Assembly: GCA_036389485.1 (NCBI GenBank)
Contig: DASVPR010000027.1
Coordinates: 46,377 to 110,376 of the forward strand
From: CADCVT01 sp036389485
GTDB lineage: Bacteria; Actinomycetota; Thermoleophilia; Solirubrobacterales; Solirubrobacteraceae
Direction: 5' to 3'
DNA length: 64,000 nucleotides
Part shown: positions 57,712 to 64,000 of the stretch, piece after piece
Layout: each line of letters begins with the position of its first letter
Numbering within the stretch: the stretch's first letter is position 1
Made by a program: the position numbers and the translations under genes
Notes under the pieces: model-generated
What the model saw: the letters and a program-made list of their open reading frames with translations, nothing else
Told to the model about the DNA's origin: nothing
The model's database searches: none

Positions 57712-58044
57712 CTACGCGAACGGCTCCCCGCCCTCGCCGGGGTCGTTGCGGTCCCCGGTCTCGGGCAGGTTCTTGATCCCCTCGCGGGTGCGCCACTTCG
57801 CGTAGTTGTCCTGCATCGCCTCGATCAGCTCGCTCATGAACCGCGGCGAGACGTTGACGCGGCTGACCACGACGCCCGGCACCTCGTCATCCTCGACCTC
57901 GTGGTCGACCCGCGCGAACGTGATCGTGAACTCGTAGTCCGAGTGGCTGACGTTCGCGAAGTTCGAGTACACGCCGGCCATGATGTCCGGCGAGAAGTGG
58001 ATGTTGATGTGGCGCCCGCCCTGGGCGTCGGGATCTCCGGCCAT
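57712..58044 (-). CDS. DUF3467 family protein
   Basis: A 110-residue protein matching DUF3467: INIHFSPDIMAGVYSNFANVSHSDYEFTITFAR (read in parts), then VVVSRVNVSPRFMSELIEAMQDNYAKW. The family is small, cytoplasmic and widespread; its function is not established. It is divergent from rlmH, with start codons very close together. The C-terminal tail after the domain is acidic and disordered. Confidence 0.85.
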   Translation of the reverse strand: MAGDPDAQGGRHINIHFSPDIMAGVYSNFANVSHSDYEFTITFARVDHEVEDDEVPGVVVSRVNVSPRFMSELIEAMQDNYAKWRTREGIKNLPETGDRNDPGEGGEPFA

Positions 58045-58064
58045 GCATGGAGGTTCGCAGAATC

Positions 58065-58472
58065 GTGAAGGTCACGGTCCTCGCCGTCGGGCGCCTGCGG
58101 CCGCCGTACGTCGACGACGTCGAGCACTACCTGAAGATGCTGCGCCGCTACGCGACCGTGGAGGTCGTGGAGGTGCGCGAGGACGACGACGTGGTGAGGC
58201 GCATCCCGGACCGCGCGTTCGTCGTCCTCTTGGATGCGGGCGGCCGGCAGATGACGTCCGAGGGCTTCGCCGCGTGGCTCGAGGAGCGCCGGCAGTCGGG
58301 CCGGCCGCTGTGCTTCGTCGTGGGCGGCGCGTTCGGGTTGGACCTGGCCTCCGCGGACCTTCGGCTGTCCTTCGGGCGCATGACGCTCCCGCACCAGCTC
58401 GCGCGGGTCGTGCTCGTCGAGCAGCTCTACCGCGCCCACCGCATCCTCGCGGGCGAGCCGTATCACCACTGA
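58065..58472 (+). CDS. rlmH: 23S rRNA (pseudouridine-1915-N3)-methyltransferase
   Basis: A 135-residue SPOUT methyltransferase that modifies helix 69 of 23S rRNA in assembled ribosomes. It has VTVLAVGRLRPPYV at the N-terminus, FVVGGAFGLDLA (cofactor knot) and the conserved ending LVEQLYRAHRILAGEPYHH (read in part). The GTG at 58065 gives the usual MKVTVLAVG start and has a GGAGG at 58049-58053; the ATG at 58047 would add six residues. About 20 residues shorter than most homologues, mainly in the middle. Confidence 0.9.
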   Translation: MKVTVLAVGRLRPPYVDDVEHYLKMLRRYATVEVVEVREDDDVVRRIPDRAFVVLLDAGGRQMTSEGFAAWLEERRQSGRPLCFVVGGAFGLDLASADLRLSFGRMTLPHQLARVVLVEQLYRAHRILAGEPYHH

Positions 58473-58490
58473 TCGGGTAAGCGGACGGTC

Positions 58491-58631
58491 ATGGAGACCA
58501 GCGAACCCGAGGCCCCGACGGGCCCCTCCGAGGACGACGCCGGCCACGAGGACGTCAGCGGCGGCGAGACCACGCCGCAGACCGGCGCGCCGGACCAGGC
58601 GTCCGAGGACGCCGAGAGCGACGGCGACTAG
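58491..58631 (+). CDS. Very small acidic disordered protein
   Basis: A 46-residue open frame of almost only Glu, Asp, Gly, Ala, Pro, Ser and Thr with no hydrophobic core, beginning METSEPEAPTGP. It fills the space between rlmH and the convergent ccdA gene, and its TAG interlocks with the ccdA stop in a CTAG, as seen for other true convergent pairs here. Codon third positions are G/C-rich. Expression is not proven. Confidence 0.45.
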   Translation: METSEPEAPTGPSEDDAGHEDVSGGETTPQTGAPDQASEDAESDGD

Positions 58632-59398
58632 ACGTTGTAGAGCTCGTCCAGGCCCAGCTTCTCGAGGAGCTGCTGGGCCTCGACGTTCAGCCGGGCGAGC
58701 TCGCCGGTGAAGATGAGCGCGCCCATGGCGATGAGGGTCAGGCCGCTGATGACCGTGATCACCGTGTAGTGGTCGCGCAGCCAGCGAAAGACCCTCGTCG
58801 CGCGCTGGAACGCGACGGCGCTGACGAGGAACGGGACGGCGAGCCCCGCCGAGTAGATCGCGAGCAGGATGCCGCCCTCGCCGACGGACTCCTTCGTCGC
58901 GGCGGTGGCGAGGATCGCCGTCAGCGTCGGGCCGATGCACGGGGTCCAGCCCACGGCGAAGGCCGCGCCGGCGACGAGCGGGCCGCCGGCGCCGGCCCGG
59001 GCGATGAGCGCGGTCGGGTGCCACTCCTGGTTCAGGCGGGTGACGAACGGGGTGAGGACGAAGAACGCGCCCATCGCGACGATCAGCGCGCCCGCGACCT
59101 TCTCGAGCGTCCGGATGTTGTCGCGCAGCGCCTGGCCGAGACCGGTCGCGGCCATCCCGAGCGCGACGAACACCGCCGCGAACGCGAGGCAGAACACGAT
59201 GGCGGGGAGGAGGATCGCCGCTGTCCTCTTGTCGCCCTCCTCCATGTCGATGATCGAGACGCCGGAGACGGCCGACAGGTAGCCGGGCACGAGCGGCAGG
59301 ACGCACGGGGAGATGAACGAGACGAAGCCGGCGGCGAAGGCGGCGAAGACGGTCGTGTCGGCGGCGTTCGCCTGCGCGAGCGCGGCTAGCGATCCCAT
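58628..59398 (-). CDS. ccdA: Cytochrome c biogenesis protein CcdA
   Basis: A 256-residue membrane protein with six TM segments that carries reducing equivalents across the membrane to extracytoplasmic thioredoxins. The two redox Cys are in FISPCVLPLVPGYL and VGWTPCIGPTL, at matching positions in the two halves. It follows ccmG and ccmH on the same strand, overlapping ccmH by 13 nt. It should keep CcmG/CcmH and apocytochrome thiols reduced. Confidence 0.93.
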   Translation of the reverse strand: MGSLAALAQANAADTTVFAAFAAGFVSFISPCVLPLVPGYLSAVSGVSIIDMEEGDKRTAAILLPAIVFCLAFAAVFVALGMAATGLGQALRDNIRTLEKVAGALIVAMGAFFVLTPFVTRLNQEWHPTALIARAGAGGPLVAGAAFAVGWTPCIGPTLTAILATAATKESVGEGGILLAIYSAGLAVPFLVSAVAFQRATRVFRWLRDHYTVITVISGLTLIAMGALIFTGELARLNVEAQQLLEKLGLDELYNV

Positions 59399-59859
59399 CG
59401 GGCGAGGTCCTCGTCGAGGCGCTTCAGCTCGGCGTCCGAGGCGGCTTCGTTCGTGTTCTGCGCCTGCGCGGTCTGCGTCCGCCGGCGCCAGCGGGGCAGC
59501 GTGATCGCGGCGCCGGCGAGCATGGCCACCACGAGCGCGATCGGGACGAGGTAGGCGGCGAGGTTCACGCCCTCCTCCTCAGGCAGCGCGAGCACGTCGC
59601 TGCCGTATTGCTCGACCAGCTCGTCCTTGACCTGCTCCTTGGTCAGGCCGCGCGCGATCAGCCGGCGGATGACCGCGCGCTCCTGGTCGGCCTGCGGGGA
59701 CTCGGCGATGTTCAGCGGGACGTTGCAGGTCGTGCACATGACCTCGTCCTCGACGTCCGGCAGCGTCGTGCGGGGCTCGGCCGCCGTCGCGGGCGCGGTA
59801 AGCGCGAGGATTGCGGCGGCGGCCGCGGCCGCGACGCGCCTCATGCGCCCGCCGCTCAC
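59386..59859 (-). CDS. ccmH: Cytochrome c maturation protein CcmH
   Basis: A 157-residue membrane-anchored CcmH. A signal sequence (about 1-26) precedes the redox motif VMCTTCNVPLNIAESP, the hallmark of CcmH, then a helical region GLTKEQVKDELVEQYGSDVL and a TM helix around residue 100-120. It presents reduced apocytochrome to the CcmF heme lyase. The start overlaps the ccmG stop by 4 nt. Confidence 0.92.
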   Translation of the reverse strand: MSGGRMRRVAAAAAAAILALTAPATAAEPRTTLPDVEDEVMCTTCNVPLNIAESPQADQERAVIRRLIARGLTKEQVKDELVEQYGSDVLALPEEEGVNLAAYLVPIALVVAMLAGAAITLPRWRRRTQTAQAQNTNEAASDAELKRLDEDLARWDR

Positions 59860-60389
59860 GCGCCCACCCGCTTCAGCGCGTCCTCCACGAACGCGCGGCT
59901 CACCTGTCCGCGCGAGATCGCCACGATCCGGCCCTCGCGGTCGACGGCGAACGACTCCGGCACGCCCGTGGTCTCGAAGCCCTCGGCCAGCTCGCCCTCG
60001 ACGTCGCGCAGGCTGGGGAACGTGATCCCGTGCTCGCGCATGAACGCCTTCGAGTCGTCGGTGGCGTCATCGACAGTGACGCCGAGGACGGTCCCGCCCT
60101 TGGCGGTGAGCCGCCGGTGGGCGCGCTCCATCAGCGGCGCCTCGTCCTTGCACGGGTCGCACCAGGACGCCCAGAAGTTCACCAGCACCGGCTTCCCGCG
60201 CCAGTCCGCGATCGACGCCTCGCCGCCCGCCAGCAGCGGTAGCGCGTCGGTCGGCGCCGCAGGCTTCTCCCCGGCCCGGACCGCGTCGTCGAGCGTCGTC
60301 GCCTCACCGGCCCCGATGACCCCGTAGACCAGCAGGACCACCAGCGCCAGGGACGCGATCACCACGAGGGGAACGTACGTGCGCCGCAC
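59856..60389 (-). CDS. ccmG: Thiol-disulfide oxidoreductase, CcmG/ResA type
   Basis: A 177-residue membrane-anchored thioredoxin-fold protein. N-terminal TM helix (about 5-27), then the thioredoxin domain with the active site FWASWCDPCKDEAP and the cis-Pro loop GVPESFAVDREG. It reduces apocytochrome c disulfides before heme attachment. First gene of the ccmG-ccmH-ccdA block, divergent from tRNA-Gly. Confidence 0.9.
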   Translation of the reverse strand: MRRTYVPLVVIASLALVVLLVYGVIGAGEATTLDDAVRAGEKPAAPTDALPLLAGGEASIADWRGKPVLVNFWASWCDPCKDEAPLMERAHRRLTAKGGTVLGVTVDDATDDSKAFMREHGITFPSLRDVEGELAEGFETTGVPESFAVDREGRIVAISRGQVSRAFVEDALKRVGA

Positions 60390-60409
60390 GAGACCCAGCG
60401 TATTCGCCC

Positions 60410-60415
60410 TACAAT
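60410..60415 (+). promoter_or_regulatory. -10 hexamer for tRNA-Gly
   Basis: TACAAT, one mismatch from consensus, 10 nt before the first base of the tRNA. A clear -35 is not apparent. Confidence 0.55.
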
Positions 60416-60425
60416 GTCCGCCCCC

Positions 60426-60496
60426 GCGGGATTAGTTCATCGGTAGAACGCCAGCTTCCCAAGCTGGAGAGACGGGTTCGATTCCCGTATCCCGCT
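60426..60496 (+). tRNA. tRNA-Gly (anticodon CCC)
   Basis: A full cloverleaf: acceptor GCGGGAT pairs with ATCCCGC, D stem GTTC/GAAC, anticodon stem CCAGC/GCTGG with loop TTCCCAA (anticodon CCC, reading GGG), T stem ACGGG/CCCGT with TTCGATT loop. Discriminator base T at 60496; the CCA end is not encoded. It stands between the two halves of the cytochrome c maturation region. Confidence 0.97.
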
Positions 60497-60589
60497 CTGG
60501 CCGTGCGTCCGGCCTGCCCCGACCGCCGCGGCGCTCCTCCCGGCCGCGGCGGCAGCGGCGGCCCACCCGCCCAGCCACGCACGCCGTGA

Positions 60590-60850
60590 AGCGCCACCGT
60601 CGAGCGCTACCCCGTCATCGCCGTCGCTTGCCGCTGGCCGGAGGCCGCGCCGCGGCCGAGCGGCCCCTTGGACCTCAAGGCGATGGTCGACGCGCACTAC
60701 CTCGAGCCGATCGGGGAACGGCGTGCTCGGCACTACGTGGCGGCGGCGCTGCTGCAGGCTGTTCGGAAGAGGATCCGAGAAGAGCGTCCCCCGCGAGGGA
60801 ATGAGGATCCGTTCGAGGACGCGGCGGCGCAATTGCGCCTCGCGCTTTGA
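60590..60850 (+). pseudogene. Probable remnant of a Fic-family protein C-terminus
   Basis: An open frame of 86 codons without a good start (the only usable one is TTG at 60668). The segment MVDAHYLEPIGERRARHYV, then RKRIREERPPRGNEDPF, resembles the winged-helix tail of Fic proteins, which AMPylate targets; the catalytic HPFxxGNGR motif is absent. It lies about 95 nt after tRNA-Gly, a typical position for integration leftovers. It might instead be a small intact protein from 60668. Confidence 0.35.
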
Positions 60851-61056
60851 TCGCCGCCGCGCTCCTCGAATCTCGCGACTGAGCCCGAAATCGTCCCCAG
60901 CGGGACTCATAGTCATCAAACGCCCTGCGCGCACTAGCGCACCCTGACCACGGACTGGTATAAGCGGCCTGATCGCTCGCAGACCGCGGCGGGTACGGAG
61001 AGGGGCGAGGATGAGAAATGCGTCACACGTTCTGTGGGTACTGCGTTCTTTAGAGC
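60851..61056. other. Non-coding stretch after the Fic remnant
   Basis: Together with 60497-60589 this is the least gene-dense part of the window. It is visibly less GC-rich near 60990-61050 and contains no convincing reading frame, repeat or attachment-site duplicate of the tRNA 3' end that I could find. Confidence 0.4.
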
Positions 61057-61299
61057 GTGGCTGATCGCATCCCCCTCCACGAATCCGCGATGAGCGAGCT
61101 GCTGCCCGTCGCGGCCGCTCTTCGCTCCAGCGTCGACGTCGATTCCGCGACCTGGGAGGTGATCGTCGACGGCCTGTCGGATGCCCTCGTCCTGGGGGCG
61201 AAGCTGGGCGCGGACGCGGTCGTCGAGTACGCGACCGACGAGGGTCTGGACCTCGACGTCGAGCTGGACCTGCTGCCCGGGCACGCCCGCGGCGACTAG
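61057..61299 (+). CDS. Small acidic protein of unknown function
   Basis: An 80-residue acidic, mostly helical protein beginning MADRIPLHESAMSELLP, with TWEVIVDGLSDALVLGAKLG in the middle and a C-terminal EGLDLDVELDLLPG. GTG start at 61057 with no strong Shine-Dalgarno. Codon use is like its neighbours. No family recognised; a spurious frame cannot be excluded. Confidence 0.42.
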   Translation: MADRIPLHESAMSELLPVAAALRSSVDVDSATWEVIVDGLSDALVLGAKLGADAVVEYATDEGLDLDVELDLLPGHARGD

Positions 61300-61404
61300 A
61301 ACATTCGTCGAAAGCCCGGCGCGGGCTGGCCGTTCGTTCGATCATCGGTGGTGCCCCTGGCTAACGGGGCGATCGCTGGCCGGGGCGGCCTGCGCCGCCC
61401 CGGC

Positions 61405-61713
61405 TCATGCGTCGCGCAGCGCCCGCTCCACGCTCGCGACCTTGTCTTCGAGCGTCTGCTCCTTGTCCCTGCGCTCGTCGAGCTTCAGGACGGTGTAGAC
61501 GCGCGGCACGCCCATCCCGAACGGCACGGCGTGCAGCTCAGCGACGACGGCCAGGATGTCCTCGGTCGAGCCCTCCAACGACGTGCCCATCGCGTGCATG
61601 ACGAACTTCACGCGCGACTGGGCCCGCAGGCGGCGCTGGATCTCGGCGATGTAGGCCGAGGCGCTCGCGCCCGGACGGCCCAGGGCGATGACGGTGAGGT
61701 CGGCGGTGGCCAA
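61405..61713 (-). CDS. MTH1187/YkoF-like thiamine-binding domain protein (DUF77)
   Basis: A 102-residue protein of the DUF77/MTH1187 family, a ferredoxin-like fold reported to bind thiamine-type ligands. ADLTVIALGRPGASASAYIAEI (in part), KFVMHAMGTSLEGSTEDILAVV (in part) and VYTVLKLDERRDKEQTLEDKVAS (in part) are the usual blocks. TTG start at 61713. It follows the membrane protein gene on the same strand by 4 nt. Physiological role not settled. Confidence 0.8.
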   Translation of the reverse strand: MATADLTVIALGRPGASASAYIAEIQRRLRAQSRVKFVMHAMGTSLEGSTEDILAVVAELHAVPFGMGVPRVYTVLKLDERRDKEQTLEDKVASVERALRDA

Positions 61714-61717
61714 GGGA

Positions 61718-62125
61718 CTAGATCGGGCTGCCGGCGAGGACGAAGAACCAGAAGCCGAAGCACAGCAACGCGACGCTGACCGACCAGGCCATCACGATCC
61801 CGAGGACGCCGGTTTGGCGCTTGACCTCCCGCTCGGCCCGCATCGAGCGCAGCCAGATCGTCTGCTCGCGCTTCTGCGGCAGCGTCCCGGTGATCCCCAT
61901 GTGGATGTGGTTGACGGCGCCGAGCCCCTTCCCGACGATCGCCATCGACACCACGATGCCGACCAGCACGAGCACGTAGAGCCCGAGGGACGGCTGCGAG
62001 GAGTCGGCGATGCGGGACGCCAGCCACAGCCAGAACACGGGGACCCCGATCCACATCAGGACGCTCCCGACGGCCATGACCAGCACGAGGAACGCGGCGA
62101 CCGCGCCGCGGCCGGCCGTTCTCAT
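61718..62125 (-). CDS. Four-helix membrane protein of unknown function
   Basis: A 135-residue protein with hydrophobic segments near residues 8-37, 48-68 and 105-131 and a basic cytoplasmic loop with KREQTIWLRSMRAEREVKRQ. The first segment is long enough for two helices, giving three or four in all. The stop lies 4 nt before the thiamine-binding-like gene, so they are probably co-transcribed. No family recognised. Confidence 0.7.
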   Translation of the reverse strand: MRTAGRGAVAAFLVLVMAVGSVLMWIGVPVFWLWLASRIADSSQPSLGLYVLVLVGIVVSMAIVGKGLGAVNHIHMGITGTLPQKREQTIWLRSMRAEREVKRQTGVLGIVMAWSVSVALLCFGFWFFVLAGSPI

Positions 62126-62143
62126 GGGGCCGAAGTCTAGGAG

Positions 62144-62365
62144 CTACCAGGCCTGCCCCGCGCCGCACCGGGGGCACGCCACCGACGTCGAGACGCCGGC
62201 GGAGAAGGCGTGCCCGCACCCGCACGCGTAGTGCGCGTTGTCCTGGGTGCCGGTCGCGGGAGGGACGGCCGCCTGGTCGGGGCCGGGCCGGCACGCGCGC
62301 GGGTCCCGGTGGGCCCGGCGCTCGGCTCGGCGCTGCATCTGACGCTGGCGTGTCCTGGTGTCCAT
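62144..62365 (-). CDS. Small zinc-ribbon protein
   Basis: A 73-residue protein with a very basic N-terminal half (MDTRTRQRQMQRRAERRAHR) and a C-terminal zinc ribbon: ACGCGHAF and VACPRCGAGQ give a CxC...CxxC set. The ATG at 62365 has GAGG about 6 nt upstream. It may bind nucleic acid. It precedes the membrane protein gene by 18 nt on the same strand and could lead that operon. Confidence 0.65.
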   Translation of the reverse strand: MDTRTRQRQMQRRAERRAHRDPRACRPGPDQAAVPPATGTQDNAHYACGCGHAFSAGVSTSVACPRCGAGQAW

Positions 62366-62469
62366 GACTACCTCTTCCAACGGCCCTCATGGCCGCAGGT
62401 TTCGCTTAGGAGGATCGGCGTGGCGCCGCCAGGGCTTGAGCGCACGGGTTGTCATACTGCGTCGAGGCC

Positions 62470-62874
62470 ATGGACCCTGCTCGAAAGCGCACAGTCCGTC
62501 TGATCGTCGCCCTGTCCGCCGCGCTCCTGCTGGCGGTCGCACTGGCGTACACGAGCTTCAGCGCGTCCTCCGAGGCGACGACGCCCCGGAAGCTGGCGTC
62601 GAGCGCCAAGCCGGGGGAGAGCTACCAGCTGACGGGCCGCGTTCAGAAGGGCTCGTACCAGCGGCACGGCAGCGTCCACGAGTTCCGCGTCGCCGAACGC
62701 AGCGGCGGGACCGCGTCCGTCCCGGTCCGCTACGAGGGGACAGTCCCCGACCCGTTCCGCGAGGGCCGCGAGGTCATCGTCACCGTCCGCAAGGGCGAGG
62801 ACGGCACGTTCGTGGGCGAGAAGGACTCGCTGATCACGAAGTGCCCGTCGAAGTTCACCAAGTCGGACTCCTGA
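62470..62874 (+). CDS. ccmE: Heme chaperone CcmE, CxxxF variant
   Basis: A 134-residue CcmE. N-terminal TM anchor (about 10-30), then an OB-fold beta barrel with SYQLTGRVQKGS, VHEFRVAE and VPVRYEGTVPDPFREGREVIV (in parts). Classical CcmE binds heme through His in an HxxxY motif. Here the corresponding C-terminal segment is ITKCPSKF: Cys125 and Phe129 replace His and Tyr. Cys-containing CxxxY forms are known from Desulfovibrio and archaea. ATG 62470 is used; an upstream ATG would add seven residues. It lies 10 nt before ccmF. Confidence 0.85.
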   Translation: MDPARKRTVRLIVALSAALLLAVALAYTSFSASSEATTPRKLASSAKPGESYQLTGRVQKGSYQRHGSVHEFRVAERSGGTASVPVRYEGTVPDPFREGREVIVTVRKGEDGTFVGEKDSLITKCPSKFTKSDS

Positions 62875-62884
62875 GCGACCGCTG

Positions 62885-64000
62885 ATGCCGACGCTCGGCC
62901 GGGCCTTCATCCTCCTGGCGCTCGCCGTCGCGCTGTACGGGATCGCCGCGGCCCTCGCCGGCGCGCGGCTCAACCGGCGCGACCTCGTCGACTCCGGCCG
63001 CCGAGCGGTCTACGCCCTCGCGGCGCTGACGACCGGCGCGTTCCTCCTCCTCGAGCTCGCCTTCCTCCGCGACGACTTCTCGTGGGACGTCGTCGCGAAC
63101 CACTCCTCCACGACGACCCCGCTCTTCTACAAGATCACCGCGGTCTGGTCGTCGCAGGAGGGCTCGCTGCTCCTGTGGGTCTGGCTGCTGTCGCTGTGGT
63201 CGAGCCTCGTCCTCTTCTTGACGCGCAAGCGGCTGCGCGACGTCGTCCCGTACGCGACCGCCGTGCTCCTCGGCTTCGGCGCGTTCTTCTGCGGGCTGCT
63301 CGCGTTCCTCGAGTCACCGTTCACGCAGCTGGCGGTGGCGCCCGCGGAGGGCGTCGGGCTGAACCCGCTGCTCCGCCACCCGAGCATGATGATCCACCCC
63401 CCGATGCTGTACTCGGGGTACACGCTGTTCGCGATCCCGTTCGCGTTCGCGGTCGGCGCGCTGGTGCGCCGGCGGGTGGACGCCGACTGGATCGCGGCGA
63501 CGCGCCGCTTCGCCCTGGCCGCCTGGCTGCTGCTGGGGACCGGGATCCTGCTGGGCGCCCGCTGGTCGTACGCGGAGCTCGGGTGGGGCGGCTACTGGGC
63601 CTGGGACCCCGTCGAGAACGCGTCGCTGCTGCCGTGGCTGACGGGCACCGCGTTCCTGCACTCGCTCATGCTGCAGGAGAAGCGTGGGATGCTGAAGATC
63701 TGGAACGCGTCGCTGGTGCTGGGGACCGGGACGCTCTGCATCCTCGGGACGTTCCTCGTGCGGAGCGGCGTGCTCGACTCGATCCACGCGTTCGGCGCGT
63801 CGACGCTCGGCATCCCGTTCGTGGTGCTGATCGTCGGGCTGATCGCGCTGGCCATCGGGCTGGTGACGTGGCGCTCGTCGCTGCTCAAGAGCGAGCACCG
63901 GATCGACTCGATGCTCTCGCGCGAGGCCGCGTTCCTGTTCAACAACCTGCTGTTCGTCGGCCTGGCCTTCGTCATCTGGTTCTTCACGTTCTGGCCGCTG
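62885..64000 (+). CDS. ccmF: Heme lyase CcmF (3' end outside window)
   Basis: The first 372 residues of CcmF, open to the last base of the window. CcmF ligates heme from CcmE to apocytochrome c. Multiple TM segments are seen, with the conserved SSQEGSLLLWVW near residue 95, HPPMLYSGY and the WWD heme-handling domain WGGYWAWDPVENASLLPWL (around 235-253). Full-length proteins have about 630-650 residues, so roughly 270 are missing. The ATG follows the ccmE stop by 10 nt. Confidence 0.95.
   Translation, partial: MPTLGRAFILLALAVALYGIAAALAGARLNRRDLVDSGRRAVYALAALTTGAFLLLELAFLRDDFSWDVVANHSSTTTPLFYKITAVWSSQEGSLLLWVWLLSLWSSLVLFLTRKRLRDVVPYATAVLLGFGAFFCGLLAFLESPFTQLAVAPAEGVGLNPLLRHPSMMIHPPMLYSGYTLFAIPFAFAVGALVRRRVDADWIAATRRFALAAWLLLGTGILLGARWSYAELGWGGYWAWDPVENASLLPWLTGTAFLHSLMLQEKRGMLKIWNASLVLGTGTLCILGTFLVRSGVLDSIHAFGASTLGIPFVVLIVGLIALAIGLVTWRSSLLKSEHRIDSMLSREAAFLFNNLLFVGLAFVIWFFTFWPL

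Noticed and set aside
60437..61345. A minus-strand frame of 302 codons through tRNA-Gly
   Set aside because: It runs antisense through a perfect tRNA gene and is Arg/Pro-rich without any recognisable domain.

Overview
The window is uniformly GC-rich with dense, mostly short-spaced genes, many GTG and TTG starts and very frequent 1-4 nt gene overlaps. The gene set (uvrC-rapZ-gap-pgk-tpiA block, a FliA/WhiG-type sigma factor, MMPL exporter, FxLD-type lanthipeptide genes, cytochrome c maturation by the Ccm route) suggests a high-GC actinobacterium. My inference is class Thermoleophilia, order Solirubrobacterales; no rRNA or other direct taxonomic marker is present.

Layout. 1-2330: three tandem phage-tail-collar (Mdp-like) genes, a GNAT acetyltransferase and a DUF6916-like gene. 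2327-15447: greA; a glutamine-amidotransferase-type gamma-Glu-GABA hydrolase with a MocR regulator; a DMT exporter divergent from an AraC regulator; a secreted B-lectin protein; an MMPL exporter; a glutamate-synthase-like flavoenzyme; an EVE-domain protein; a ureohydrolase divergent from a class III (GABA-type) aminotransferase. 15585-24935: sigma factor, molybdopterin oxidoreductase, alpha/beta hydrolase, RecQ, UvrC, GMC oxidoreductase, SnoaL-like protein. 24950-32692: rapZ, two small genes, the overlapping glycolytic operon gap-pgk-tpiA-gpmI, a triple 23-bp repeat, a threonine dehydratase-like enzyme and a cupin. 32717-34636: small membrane, NUDIX, orphan and TfoX-like genes.

34674-39434 is a compact class I lanthipeptide cluster: a precursor with an FDLD leader box and eleven Thr-Cys pairs, followed by LanC and a full-length LanB. 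39441-46174 holds a secreted TIM-barrel-like protein, a lipoprotein, an AceE/transketolase-like enzyme, a quinone/electrophile-response-like module (hydrolase, VOC dioxygenase, divergent MarR with operator) and hsp20 under a near-consensus promoter.

46188-51803 is a four-gene operon in which every junction is a 4-nt overlap: a degenerate SIR2-like protein, a CHAT (caspase-like) protease, a transglutaminase-like cysteine protein and a large membrane protein. I do not recognise it as a described system; it looks like a conflict/defence or stress-signalling cassette and, with the lanthipeptide cluster, is the best candidate for something new.

51894-64000: tgt, an SDR, a GGDEF diguanylate cyclase, a metallophosphoesterase-lipoprotein-Ser/Thr kinase operon, DUF3467, rlmH, and cytochrome c maturation genes in two blocks (ccdA-ccmH-ccmG on the minus strand, ccmE-ccmF on the plus strand). 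Between these blocks lie tRNA-Gly(CCC), a probable Fic-protein remnant and several small genes. ccmF runs off the right edge. No CRISPR array, insertion sequence, rRNA or intact prophage was seen.
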